Shown here: positions 32,859 to 43,665 of the stretch, piece by piece
Position numbering within the stretch: position 1 is the first letter of the stretch
Layout: each line of letters opens with the position of its first letter
Origin: Zopfochytrium polystomum
Lineage: Eukaryota > Chytridiomycota > Chytridiomycetes > Chytridiales > Chytridiaceae
Direction: 5' to 3'
DNA length: 64,000 bases
Assembly (NCBI GenBank): GCA_025765615.1
Contig: JAIVFJ010000069.1
Location: forward strand, 62,001-126,000
Translations under genes and position numbers: made by a program
Notes under the pieces: generated by a model
Told to the model about the DNA's origin: nothing
Seen by the model: the letters and a program-made list of their open reading frames with translations, nothing else
Database searches by the model: none

Positions 32859-34552
32859 TCTTTAAAAGCTCTTCCTTGACTAGTTCATTGGTTTTACCTT
32901 TACGTATAGTGGCCCCCCCATCAATTACAAACAACCACTCTATTCCTATGTTTGAATACTTATTCTTACTTTCAAAAGTAACTCAGTGCTGATGCCCCGC
33001 ATCAAAAAGAGCATCTGGTGTTCCTTGTGCTGAATGGGCCTAAGCACAAGGCACACACCCTTTATTTCGTCTTATTTTTACTCATTTTCTCTTATTTTCC
33101 CTTTTTCCCACCTTTCAAGCCTCTGTCCCTGCACTGATGTGGCCTCCCAGCCCTCAATTTCAGCCCATCTCAAATATGAGGCAGGAGAGACACTGGGTGG
33201 AGGGGGGTGTGGCTGAAAGATGATTCATTCTTACAAATTGTTCTTTTCTTTCATTTTCTCCTTTTTACTATCTTTTGTCTTTTTCTTCTTTTTCTTCCTC
33301 CTTCTTTCTTTCTCCCTCTGATCCCCATAAATACTGCCCCTTTCCCCCCTTCTTCTCTTCAATAATAACTCTCAACTCAAAACAATCAATAAGACTCCCC
33401 CTTGGGCAGCCCCTGTTTGACTAGTTGCGTCCCTCATATCTCCTTTCAGGGTGTTGTAAGGTGAGTGCCTCCCCAAAAGACCATGTGTGTGGTGGATAGG
33501 AGATCCCCCTGGCAAGTGCAGAGTAGGCCAAGCAGGGTGGATTGGAAGTCCTCTTTGGCCAGAGCCCCCAGACCAAGCAAGTAGAGGTAGCATTCCCCCA
33601 GGCAAGTGCAGAGTAGGCCAAGCTGTGTGAGTGCCCCCTCCCCAAAGCAAGAGTGTGTGAAGACCAAGTTGGGTTGGGTCTACTGAGATGAGAACTTAGA
33701 GAGGCTAGTGCAGAGTGGGCCAAGCTTTCTTTGTTACTTACAGTAATCTGCCATTGCACCCCTCTTTTGAGCACAACTTCAACATCAGGTTCTTCCCTCT
33801 TCAAGTCAAGCCTGTCTCATCTTCCACATCAAGTTGGTATGTTGGATACCATCCCGTCCTGTATGGGCGCTCCAGGGCTTAACCCTGTCATCTCATGCCT
33901 ATGGCACCCATGATTCATTCATGTGGAGACTTGTCTCTGTATGTTTGTCCATGGCTGTTATGGCACTCATGAGTCAGCTATGACTCGTGACAGTTATTGA
34001 TTGGTATATCTGTGCTTTCAGAGAGTAGTATTAGCACCAACACCAGGGTACTGCCCTTAGAACCAGGAGTTCTCCATCTTTGATGACTTGTCCTTTCCCC
34101 ACATATCCACTAGACTATGGGATGAGCCTTCAGAGATGTAGAGGATCTCATAGGGACTCCAACCTCCTGTCACCAACCAGGGGACTGCCACCCTCAGCTC
34201 ATACACACAGTCAGGAAGAAAGAGGCACGCAAGGAAACTTTAGGCACAGGTGTGAGACTACACCAAGGTCTCAGTGATAAAGTCTAGGATTTTATTCGCA
34301 AAAACAAGCGTACCTGTCATAAAACTGCAAGGATCAGGACCCCTATTATTGCTCCTGGTTCTTTAGTTTCCAAGGCGTTATCAAAGTGTATTTGCGGCTA
34401 ACCCGTCTTTATTATTGGGTCTGCTTTTACTACTTTCGTCTTAACAGTTTCCGTTGCACCAGGGTTTTCTCAACATATTTTCTTTTTCGGTGACTAACGG
34501 AGACTGCCCGACTGCCTAGGGATGGGGTGCCTGACAGGCCGTACCCCAAGCC
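32859..34552. other. Gene-free region with a short degenerate tandem repeat
   Basis: No gene is seen. Around 33440-33725 the block GCAAGTGCAGAGTAGGCC recurs three times (33512, 33602, 33703 with changes) with spacing of about 90-100 bp. 33235-33320 is CTTT/TTC-rich. Confidence 0.5.
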
Positions 34553-35341
34553 TGTTGGAGTTTGCACACATTACCTACACCTTTTAAGATCCTCTGACCT
34601 GTCTTCAAGAGAAACGATAAGTTAAGATGGCATAGGGACTGATCCAAGTGTCATCTACACTTTCTCAATCTCTGACACTGTACGAGTGCTTAGAGGTGGT
34701 TTCAATCCCCAGTCTGGGTAGACCACATCAGTGTGCTTCACTCTTGCAATTTGATAGAAATGATTATAGGAGCTTGACAGGGAGCCTGACTTACTTCTTT
34801 GCACACATAACTCCATGGAAGTTCTGGCCAAATCAGCGTGATGCAACAATGATGTCATGCCTGCCTCCTGACTCCTCAAAGTCTAAACTCTATCTCTCAG
34901 AGCTAAAAGACTATCACCAAAGTCTGATTCCTGAGCCCACCTGCAGTATAAAAGGGGGAGCCCCAGCAGCTCCAGAGAAGCATCATCCCAGATCCCGATC
35001 ACATCTGCCTGCTCTCTCTCTACCCTCGAATACAACAAACAAAAACCATTATTCTTATCTGAGTCAACATACCCTCTACCTTGACCTGCGAAGCTCTTCA
35101 AGTTCTACCTCAGGTCGATACCTCGTTCGTATAAGGCGCTTCGCTCTTACAAGAAAAGGGTGTGCTCTGCACTCTAAACAAGACCAATCTGTCTGAGAGC
35201 ATCGGCTCTCCATCTACTTTGGCAACAAAGGGCGCTTCGCTCTTAACAAGAGAAGGGCTCACGCTCTAAACAAGCTTTATCGCTCCACGCCGACTCAAGT
35301 CTGTTGGTGCCCTTCTGACACGCCAGGCGCAATCACCAACA
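34553..35341 (+). repeat. Copia 5' LTR
   Basis: TGTTGGAGTTTGC to ATCACCAACA, with TATAAAAGG at 34947. Near its end an approximately 55-bp block (GCGCTTCGCTCTTA ... CTCTAAACAAG) occurs twice in tandem with changes. Gag starts only 8 nt after the LTR. Confidence 0.95.
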
Positions 35342-35349
35342 CAAAGAAG

Positions 35350-38300
35350 ATGGCAAGTGCAAACCCCATTCGTTTTTCCGGTGTGTCCTACACGGCGTGG
35401 ACGCGTCATCGCGACACTGTCATCCTCGAGCATCTTCGATCTCTCGGTGCAGATGAATTCTTGGCTGTGAACTCTCTTGCTCCAACCATTGCCATATTCA
35501 TGAGTCGCATCATGGGTTATCGAGCACCTGCAAAACCTGCTGTCCTCCCTGCTGAGGCAACAGACGCGCAGAAGGCAGCACACACTGCTGCTATGCAAAC
35601 CTTCAATGCCGCACTTGTGGACTATAATGGACTCGTTGCAAAGACTCGGCGAGACTACACTGCACACAAGCAACTACACTCCAAAGCACTTGCAGGCTTC
35701 AACGCCTGCTGCCGCCAGGAGGACGTTGACCACCTTGAGAGGGAAAAGATCAATACTGTCCATGAACGACTTGTGTGGCTGAATACATATTATGCTGCAA
35801 ACGACCACAACGGTGCTGAAGGTTTCAAATGGGTTTCTACACTCATGAGCCTGCAGAAGCCATCAGGTCATGTCGCAGAACGTAAATGGTTCTCCACAAT
35901 CCAGCTCATCTGCAGTGACTATGAGAAATACTTCACGTGCACAACAGCAGGATGCGAAGGAGCGAAAAACAGTTTCCTGTCACTCGTACCTTATGCAATC
36001 TACAAATCCTTGCCTAGTGCCGATGAGTTCAACTCTGTACGCCTGCGATTGCAACTTGGTCACCGAGCAGGAGGCTATGATTCAAAGGCTGCAGTTCTGG
36101 ACGATGTCCAAGCTGCTCACATTCTTTACCAGCAAGCTCACGACGGAAAGGAGAAAGCATCGTCTGCGCAAGCAACGAAGCGAAAGGCGCCAGCCGCTGA
36201 CACTCCAACCTCGAAGAAGGTTTCGCTGGAGAAAGATAAGCCTATTGGTCAAGGAGGGACATGCAAGATCCATGGTCGCTGGGTTGAGCACACACCAGAC
36301 AAATGCCTTACTGCAGCCAAACGCGCAGCTGCCGCAGCAGCAAAAACGGAAAAATTCTCCGACACAAAAGCACATGCTGCTAACGTGAAAGGAAAACAAC
36401 CAGATGAGGGGGGAGCCAAGGCCAAAACTGATAAAGCCAATCAGGCTAAGGTTTTAGACTTTGAAAGCTTATCTGATTTAAGCTCTGAAAGCTTATCAGT
36501 CAAAAGTTTAAAGTTTAATTCCAAAAGTCTAAAGGTTAATCAGCGAAAGCCTAAATCAAAAGTCAAAATCTTCAGAAGCACTTCAAACATAAATGAGGTG
36601 TTGGATGAGGAGATGACTGAGACTCCTTCTACAACTGTGCACATACTTGAGAGCCCTGCCCCAACCACTGCGCACACGGGCAAGCCTTCAAACCCTGACT
36701 CGGACACCACGTGGCTTACAAACCTTACTCTCGACTTTGGGAAGATGGATACAGGGGAGCAAGCAAACGAGGCCCTTGAGGACTCCGGCGCGCTTGACCA
36801 GTTTCTTTCCGATAGGGCACTCTCTGCCCGAGACATTTGGTGGGCTAGGCCAGAAACCCCGATTCTTATACACAGTCGCACACCGTCACCTCCAATCACC
36901 GTCACAACAACTCTCTCTGACTTCTCAGAGGATGAACTTTTCAGTGGCGACGAGGAGGAGATATATCAAGCACTTCCAAACAGTCCACACAGCGAACACT
37001 GTGGAATTGCCAACGACAACGCTGCTATTGCCTCAGAATGCATCTACGAAGCAATTCTTGATTCAGGTGCCACAACAACAATGTCACCTATTCTCGCACT
37101 TTTCAGCAATCTGCAACCTTGTAGTCGTCTAATACAAACGGCCGAAGGAGCATACACACCAGCCGCTGGTGTCGGGGATTTTTATCTTCGGGCTGGTGAC
37201 TTCACAACCGTCTTGCAGAACTCGTACTACGTACCCGACTTCTCAGACACCCTGGTTTCCATCAACCATCTCCTGGACACGACGGGGGGAAATCTGATCT
37301 TCCAGCCAGACTCTGCCATTCTCCTCTTGGGGAACTCAGAATACGTTCTTGGCGAAAAATTCAACAGAATGTACCACGTCACCCTGCAGCTCCCTGGCTC
37401 GAACGCCAATACATGGGAGGGGGATGCAGATACGGAATACGCCTATACGAGGGACGCCTCTGAAGGTAAACTTCCAAACTTCTCTTCACAACTCAGTAAG
37501 GGGCGACGCATTGCTTACCCCACTGTCTCTACTTCCACGCAGACTGACACGGCATCAAGTTCTGCGCAAAAATTGCATCGCCGCTATGGGCATCTTGCAT
37601 TGGGAATTATTGGCAATACTTTGCAGTTTGTGAATAAAGGGAAGAATATTATCATACCAAACGCACTTCGTTACCCCTGTATAACTTGTGATTTTGGGAA
37701 GATAAGGGCCAAGCCAATTTACTCGACAGACAATACGAGCACGGAAGTACTCTCTCGGTTACACACCGACCTTGTCCAGATGCCGGTCCAGGGCAGAAGG
37801 AGAGAGAAGTTCTGGCAGATAGTCGTCGATGAATTCTCTCGATGGATAGACATAGAATTCTTGACGTCGAAGAAGCAAGCACCTGAACGCTTCAAGAGAA
37901 CTGTGGAACGCTTTGAGCTACAACACAGTAAAAAGGTAGCTGCTATCCGCTGTGACGGTGGTGAACTTTACTCAGTGAACTCCTTCAAAGTTTGGGCATC
38001 CCAGCGAAGTCCACCCATCATGCTTGAACCCAGTCCTCCTTACACCAAGGAATTCAATGGACTGGTAGAACGGCAGATTGGAATAATAAAGGAGATGTCA
38101 GCGTGCATGTTACTGGAGTCGCGACTTCCGCACTCATTTCTACCCTATGCCCTGTGCTATGCGGCATACATCAAAAACAGAGTTCTTCACAAAACCACAA
38201 AAGCTATACCCTACCAACGCTGGTTTGGCTCATTTCCTACACTCAACCATCTACGCACATTTGGTTGTTTGGCGATATTCAAAACGCCTAAGGAAAAACG

Positions 38301-39165
38301 CCGTATGACCTCATGGAAGGGAACGCTGGGAATCTTTTTGGGTTTCAAAGGAAATAGACTTGCAGTCCTCTATGACCTTGCAGGGCGTATGATCACTGAG
38401 CAGTACCATGTGAAATTCCATGAAGATATCTTCCCAGGGTTAGACTGCAAAGTCAAAGACCTGTTTAAAGACTTGGGTTCCATCCGAGTAACTTCCGGTC
38501 CTCAACGCCCAACTCGGGCTCAACTCAACAAGTTTTGGGAAATCAACTCCAATGATGACTCCTCAGATCCTGAATCTGAGAGCGAGGAATCAAGCGAGAT
38601 AGAAATCCAACCTTCTCTCATTGTCGACTTAGATCTGAAACGAGATACTCTCTACTCAGACTCTGAATCTGAACCAGAGCAGGAGGAAAGAGATGACTAT
38701 AGCCTCACAGCTAAGATACCTGAAATTCAAATAAAAGTAGCGGACCATCCAAAGTCCTTTTATGCAAGAAGGTACTTGCGTGCAATGGTTGCCCATATTC
38801 GCAACAAGCGAGTATCAAGGCTTCAATTCCGCGAACTCTTCCATCGCATGAAGGCATTATTGGCAACCACCGATGAGGATTCAGTAACTGTGTTTCCCAC
38901 AGAGAAATTACATCTCCGAGATTTGCCGCCGCTTCCTTCAACATTTGGAGAAGCCATGAATTCCAAATACGCAAAGTTTTGGATGGCAGCAATGAACAGC
39001 GAGTTCAAATCTCTTATGGATAAGCAAACATGGGAGCTAATTCCAAAAGCGGATGGTATAAGGCCTATTAAGCCGAAATGGGTCTTCGCCTACAAACTTG
39101 ACAAAGACGGTTTCCTATTACGCTTCAAAGCAAGGAGACACGGCATTCCTCAATGCCACTGTTGA
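35350..39165 (+). CDS. Copia gag-protease-integrase with truncated RT
   Basis: The 1271-residue frame starts at the first ATG after the LTR. Gag occupies about 1-340, with a CCHC-like knuckle (CKIHG ... HTPDKC) instead of the standard form. A Ser/Lys-rich and acidic linker follows, then protease with DSGATTT (about 575), integrase zinc finger (RRYGHLA ... CITC), integrase core with TDLVQ, CDGGE and FNGLVERQ (the D, D, E residues), and the start of RT (KWVFAYKLDKDGF). At RFKAR the frame runs into a deletion and stops after nine unrelated codons. Integrase and protease look intact. Confidence 0.9.
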   Translation: MASANPIRFSGVSYTAWTRHRDTVILEHLRSLGADEFLAVNSLAPTIAIFMSRIMGYRAPAKPAVLPAEATDAQKAAHTAAMQTFNAALVDYNGLVAKTRRDYTAHKQLHSKALAGFNACCRQEDVDHLEREKINTVHERLVWLNTYYAANDHNGAEGFKWVSTLMSLQKPSGHVAERKWFSTIQLICSDYEKYFTCTTAGCEGAKNSFLSLVPYAIYKSLPSADEFNSVRLRLQLGHRAGGYDSKAAVLDDVQAAHILYQQAHDGKEKASSAQATKRKAPAADTPTSKKVSLEKDKPIGQGGTCKIHGRWVEHTPDKCLTAAKRAAAAAAKTEKFSDTKAHAANVKGKQPDEGGAKAKTDKANQAKVLDFESLSDLSSESLSVKSLKFNSKSLKVNQRKPKSKVKIFRSTSNINEVLDEEMTETPSTTVHILESPAPTTAHTGKPSNPDSDTTWLTNLTLDFGKMDTGEQANEALEDSGALDQFLSDRALSARDIWWARPETPILIHSRTPSPPITVTTTLSDFSEDELFSGDEEEIYQALPNSPHSEHCGIANDNAAIASECIYEAILDSGATTTMSPILALFSNLQPCSRLIQTAEGAYTPAAGVGDFYLRAGDFTTVLQNSYYVPDFSDTLVSINHLLDTTGGNLIFQPDSAILLLGNSEYVLGEKFNRMYHVTLQLPGSNANTWEGDADTEYAYTRDASEGKLPNFSSQLSKGRRIAYPTVSTSTQTDTASSSAQKLHRRYGHLALGIIGNTLQFVNKGKNIIIPNALRYPCITCDFGKIRAKPIYSTDNTSTEVLSRLHTDLVQMPVQGRRREKFWQIVVDEFSRWIDIEFLTSKKQAPERFKRTVERFELQHSKKVAAIRCDGGELYSVNSFKVWASQRSPPIMLEPSPPYTKEFNGLVERQIGIIKEMSACMLLESRLPHSFLPYALCYAAYIKNRVLHKTTKAIPYQRWFGSFPTLNHLRTFGCLAIFKTPKEKRRMTSWKGTLGIFLGFKGNRLAVLYDLAGRMITEQYHVKFHEDIFPGLDCKVKDLFKDLGSIRVTSGPQRPTRAQLNKFWEINSNDDSSDPESESEESSEIEIQPSLIVDLDLKRDTLYSDSESEPEQEERDDYSLTAKIPEIQIKVADHPKSFYARRYLRAMVAHIRNKRVSRLQFRELFHRMKALLATTDEDSVTVFPTEKLHLRDLPPLPSTFGEAMNSKYAKFWMAAMNSEFKSLMDKQTWELIPKADGIRPIKPKWVFAYKLDKDGFLLRFKARRHGIPQCHC

Positions 39166-40606
39166 TCGCGACATTTTCATGCTACAGCCCCCTGGTTTTG
39201 AGAAAACAGGAGCTGACCACATTCTTCTAGTATGCAAACTTCTCAAAAGTATTTATGGGCTGCACCAATCTGGTCGCCAATGGTACCAAATGCTTAGAGA
39301 TTTTCTACTTGAAATTGGCTTTGAACAACTCAAATCAGACAACTGCCTCTACACAAGAAAAAATCCAGACAGCACTATACTCTGCCTAGCAACAGTGCAT
39401 GTGGATGATGTAATTCTTGTGAGTAAATCCCAGGATGTCATCCAAGATGTCAAAGATAAGTTTCGCAGTCGCTACAGTATCAAAGAAAATCCTGACTTCA
39501 ACTACGCCCTTGGGCTCGAGGTCGAACGGATAAGTAATGGTATTTGGTTAGGCCAAAAGAACTATATTCTGCGCATTCTTGAAGAATGTAATCTTTGGGG
39601 AACAGGAATCATCCCAAAGGTTAAACAGACACCAATGTCCATATCATGGGTTCATGACGACGCATCTGGCTTTCTTGACAAGAGAGAACAGGATCAATTC
39701 CTTAGTACACTCATGAAAGTAGCCTATGTTGCTAATCAAACTCGTCCAGATATTGCACATGCTGTATATGCCTTGCAACAGTATCAAGGAAAAGCGACTT
39801 TCTCTGACCAAAAGGCACTTGAACACTTGCTTCGATACCTCTGCGGAACATACGACGTTGGCTTGTTCTACACGTCCAACTGTAATTCCGGACTTCAAAT
39901 AGTAACGAATGACTCGTTAGAGGCTGTTGAACATGCTGTTGGCATACCACAACCAGTAGGCTACGCTGATGCCAGCTATGCTGAAGAACCACGCCGAAAG
40001 TCGCGTTCCGGTCATGTATTCATACTTGCTGGAGCAGCAATCACCTGGTACAGCAAAAAGCAATCCTCAGTAGCCTTATCTTCAACTGAAGCTGAATATT
40101 ACTCCCTTGCAGAAGCCTTCAAAGAGGCAATTTGGCTCAGGAAGTTGATGAGCGAACTTGGGTTCGATATCTCTAAACCCACGATTGTGAATGAAGACAA
40201 CAAATCAACTATCGCTATAGCTAAAAACCCTATTCATCATGGGAATACTAAGCATATTGATGTTCGTCTCGAGTTCATGAGGGACCATTTGGAGAAGAAG
40301 CATATTGAGCTGCGATATTGTCCAACGGATCTAATGGTGGCAGATATTCTCACCAAACCACTTCCGGCAACGAGACATTCAAAGCTCATGTCACTTCTGG
40401 GGCTAGCAAGCTACGCTGATCTCACAGGGAACAGCTACCGCTTCAACACAGCCCTACACACTTTTAATTGTTCCGTGCTCACAGTCCAAGCGATATATCA
40501 GTGTTTTTGCAGGTTTTCTGGTATATTCGTCATGAGATATTGCGCTGGTTCAACTCCAGCTACGAGGTTGGTACTGCATATGCAGGCAATTTTCTCGCGT
40601 ACCTGA
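39154..40606 (+). pseudogene. Copia RT (5'-deleted) and RNase H
   Basis: The frame resumes at TAFLNATVDRDIFMLQPPGFE and continues through KLLKSIYGLHQSGRQWY, the active-site HVDDVILVS (usual YVDD), AYVANQTRPDIAHAVYAL, then RNase H (WYSKKQSSVALSSTEAEYY, NEDNKST, KHIDVR, VADILTKPLP). The sequence between RFKAR and TAFLN, which normally holds the LVVRG segment and the first catalytic Asp, is missing, and the two frames differ. The protein ends shortly before the purine tract. Confidence 0.85.
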
Positions 40607-40636
40607 GCAATCAATACCTCTCAAATTGAGGGGGAG

Positions 40637-41425
40637 TGTTGGAGTTTGCACACATTACCTACACCTTTTAAGATCCTCTGACCTGTCTTCAAGAGAAACG
40701 ATAAGTTAAGATGGCATAGGGACTGATCCAAGTGTCATCTACACTTTCTCAATCTCTGACACTGTACGAGTGCTTAGAGGTGGTTTCAATCCCCAGTCTG
40801 GGTAGACCACATCAGTGTGCTTCACTCTTGCAATTTGATAGGAATGATTATAGGAGCTTGACAGGGAGCCTGACTTACTTCTTTGCACACATAACTCCAT
40901 GGAAGTTCTGGCCAAATCAGCGTGATGCAACAATGATGTCATGCCTGCCTCCTGACTCCTCAAAGTCTAAACTCTATCTCTCAGAGCTAAAAGACTATCA
41001 CCAAAGTCTGATTCCTGAGCCCACCTGCAGTATAAAAGGGGGAGCCCCAGCAGCTCCAGAGAAGCATCATCCCAGATCCCGATCACATCTGCCTGCTCTC
41101 TCTCTACCCTCGAATACAACAAACAAAAACCATTATTCTTATCTGAGTCAACATACCCTCTACCTTGACCTGCGAAGCTCTTCAAGTTCTACCTCAGGTC
41201 GATACCTCGTTCGTATAAGGCGCTTCGCTCTTACAAGAAAAGGGTGTGCTCTGCACTCTAAACAAGACCAATCTGTCTGAGAGCATCGGCTCTCCATCTA
41301 CTTTGGCAACAAAGGGCGCTTCGCTCTTAACAAGAGAAGGGCTCATGCTCTAAACAAGCTTTATCGCTCCACGCCGACTCAAGTCTGTTGGTGCCCTTCT
41401 GACATGCCAGGCGCAATCACCAACA
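40637..41425 (+). repeat. Copia 3' LTR
   Basis: It is the partner of the 34553 LTR with the same length and ends. Differences noticed: A/G at the GATAGAAATG block, C/T in GGGCTCACGCTC and C/T in CTGACACGCC. Confidence 0.95.
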
Positions 41426-42884
41426 AAGCCCACCTAATTTATTATTTATTTTTGGCACTTGTACATACATGCATAGGGTTGGGGGGGACTTAGAGCATTT
41501 GTGGTGGATGCTCCAAGTCAGGGGGGTTGACTTGTCAATTTTCTCTCTCTCTGTTTTTGGGCCATTTCTCTTTTTCCTTTTTTCTTCAATCTGATTTCTG
41601 TCCATTGGCACCAATACAGAGTCCCTTCAAATCCATCTGGCTTGCAAGGTGAGGGTAGTGAGAGATGGTACACACCCGGGTGTGTACATGGTCCCTTCGT
41701 GGGGCTCCTCTTAAGGGGCCGTGGGTGGGGAATGCAGCTGGCCCCACCAGCGACTGTGTGACATTGCCAGCCCTGTGTTGGAGTGAGGATCCCTGGCGCT
41801 TGCCCACTGTGATGACGGTGGTGGTGGTGGTGGCGACGACGGCGTCGTTGTCCCCAACCTTCCCGTCCCCGCGAGGGTGTTGTTGGCCGCACTTGGTGCA
41901 GCCTGCGACACCTGAGAGTTCGATCTACAAGTGCCTGCCTCGGTCCTATTGCTGTGAGAGTGAGATGTGTGAGTATGAGTGCGATGCGATAAAGCCCGTT
42001 GGTCGAGTGATTGTGCTGACGCAGCCCGGCGGGGTGCGTGTACGATCGCAGGTGTTTCTGCGTGCGAGTTCCCTGCTGGCGACCTTCCGACCCCTACATA
42101 GTCGACTCCCTTCTCTCTCTCCCCCCCGTCGCTGGCGACGACGAGGGCTCCCGCAGCACCGTCTGCGACAAGGGGCCCTAGGTCGCGCCCTGTCCGTCCC
42201 ATCGCTATTAACCGCTCCTGTTGTATTTGAGATTAGGTTCCTGAGATAAAAACCCCTGTTTCCCTCTTCTCTCTCTTTATTCTGCGGTTGTGTTGCGCCC
42301 TTGGGAGTGCCCTTCCGTTTCCCCTCGCATCGGCCCGCAGCCACGCGAGTAATCGGTGCTCCAGCACCGATCCTTCAGAGGATTGTCCCTCTGAATGTTC
42401 ATTCTTTGTGTTTGAGACCCCTGTTAGACAGATCAGTTGGGATACTTCGTGGACTAGGCAAGTAGTAGGGTTGAAACACCCCCTAGACAACAGCCCAATA
42501 AAGTTAGTTTTAGCCTATTATTTGCTTTCCCTCGCTCTAGGGCCCAGATCCAGGGCCAAAGGAGTGAGTATAGTCTCACACAGGTTCACACACTCAACAA
42601 GATGGGGGCAGCAGCTTAAGTAGGAAAGGGTTGGAATCACCAAGGAGGAGGGAAAAAGGAGGGAAAACACATTCAAAACAGCAAAACAATCAGTAAATTA
42701 GTAAAGAAAAGAATGGGAGGACTCACAGCCACAGAAGAAAGGAAAGACACACACAGAGACAACAAAGAAGAAATAAAGGAGAAAGCAGGAAAAACAGGAA
42801 AAACAGGATAAAATACTTATTGAAAAATAAGTAAAAATCACCAATGAAAAGATAAGGAAAAACCCCGTGATCTCATACCCCTTT
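41426..42884. other. Gene-free region with a 20-bp palindrome
   Basis: No family-recognisable gene is seen. A perfect palindrome with arms GTACACACCC lies at 41668-41687. Frames of up to 194 codons cross 41665-42249 but look GC-rich and featureless. 42620-42870 is A/G-rich. Confidence 0.5.
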
Positions 42885-43295
42885 TGTAAACAGTCTACTC
42901 TGAGTGAGTGGAAGGAGTGAATGAAGTGGAGATGTGTGTTTGTGGGTGGTCCTTCTCCCCAACTTCAAGAGAAAGAGGAAAAAACTCTGTTATGAATAAT
43001 TGATACATAATGCTGATATGCACACTGTAATAGATGCTAGGCAAGCGTGGCCGGCACAGGGTAAAAACCTCTCCTATATTATCTGCTTGAGCAGAGGAGG
43101 AGGAAAACTGTTGACACTGGGTTTTCCGTTTCACTTAATACTTGGAGTATTTGTCAACAGCACAAGCCAGCACCCAGGTCTGCATTGGCAGTGGCTTGCT
43201 CTCCCATGGGCATCATGAGAACAATAACTGACAGTCACAATAGGTTCGGGTCCGTCTTGTGCCTCTTGCTGCTAACCAGTCAGTTCCGCCTAACA
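42885..43295 (-). mobile_element. Solo LTR, family LTR-B
   Basis: A 411-bp reversed copy, TGTAAACAGTC to TTCCGCCTAACA, with the target duplication CCTTT (42880-42884 and 43296-43300). Confidence 0.9.
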
Positions 43296-43483
43296 CCTTT
43301 TATGAGGCATTATATCTTGGCAGCAGGTGGTAGAGCTTGTTAGCTCTGCCATCAACTTGTTGGCTCTGTCCATCTGGGCCTTCTCCCCACAGAAGTGTTT
43401 GAGTCCCAAGTCATTTCCAAAAGTGAGGGGCCATCAGCCAGGCATAGTAGAACTTTGCATTTCTGCTCAGTCTGTCTACTAGC

Positions 43484-43550
43484 ATGTCTCAAACTTGGCA
43501 CCTTCCCAATTGAAGGGGCACTATAACCACTGAGCAAGGGAGCCTTGTAT
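43484..43550 (-). repeat. tRNA-derived SINE-like sequence
   Basis: On the minus strand TTGCTCAGTGGTTATAG resembles box A, and about 40 nt later AGTTTGAGACATG resembles box B. No cloverleaf closes. The surrounding 43300-43620 holds no gene. Confidence 0.4.
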
Positions 43551-43665
43551 CTGCAATTAGAATCAAGACTGAGTCTTTCTGTCTGCAACATCACCAATAA
43601 TAAATTAATAACCCAGTCATCGTCTCCCTTGTCAAACTGTTTCTATTCGTGTATGCATTTTCATT

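Larger units (their letters stand above)
34553..41425 (+). mobile_element. Young Ty1/copia element
   Basis: LTRs at 34553-35341 and 40637-41425 are both 789 bp and differ at three bases noticed by eye. The target duplication is AAGCC (34548-34552 and 41426-41430). A purine tract, GAGGGGGAG, abuts the 3' LTR. One long gag-protease-integrase frame and a second RT-RNase H frame lie between. LTRs carry TATAAAAGG (34947 and 41031). RT has an internal deletion, so this copy cannot encode a full polyprotein. Confidence 0.95.

Noticed and set aside
34648..35196. A 182-codon frame repeated at 40732-41280
   Set aside because: It lies inside the copia LTRs and repeats because the LTRs are identical. 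It is a chance frame.
41665..42249. A 194-codon gene in the gap after the copia element
   Set aside because: No domain, no signal features, overlapping frames of similar length on both strands.
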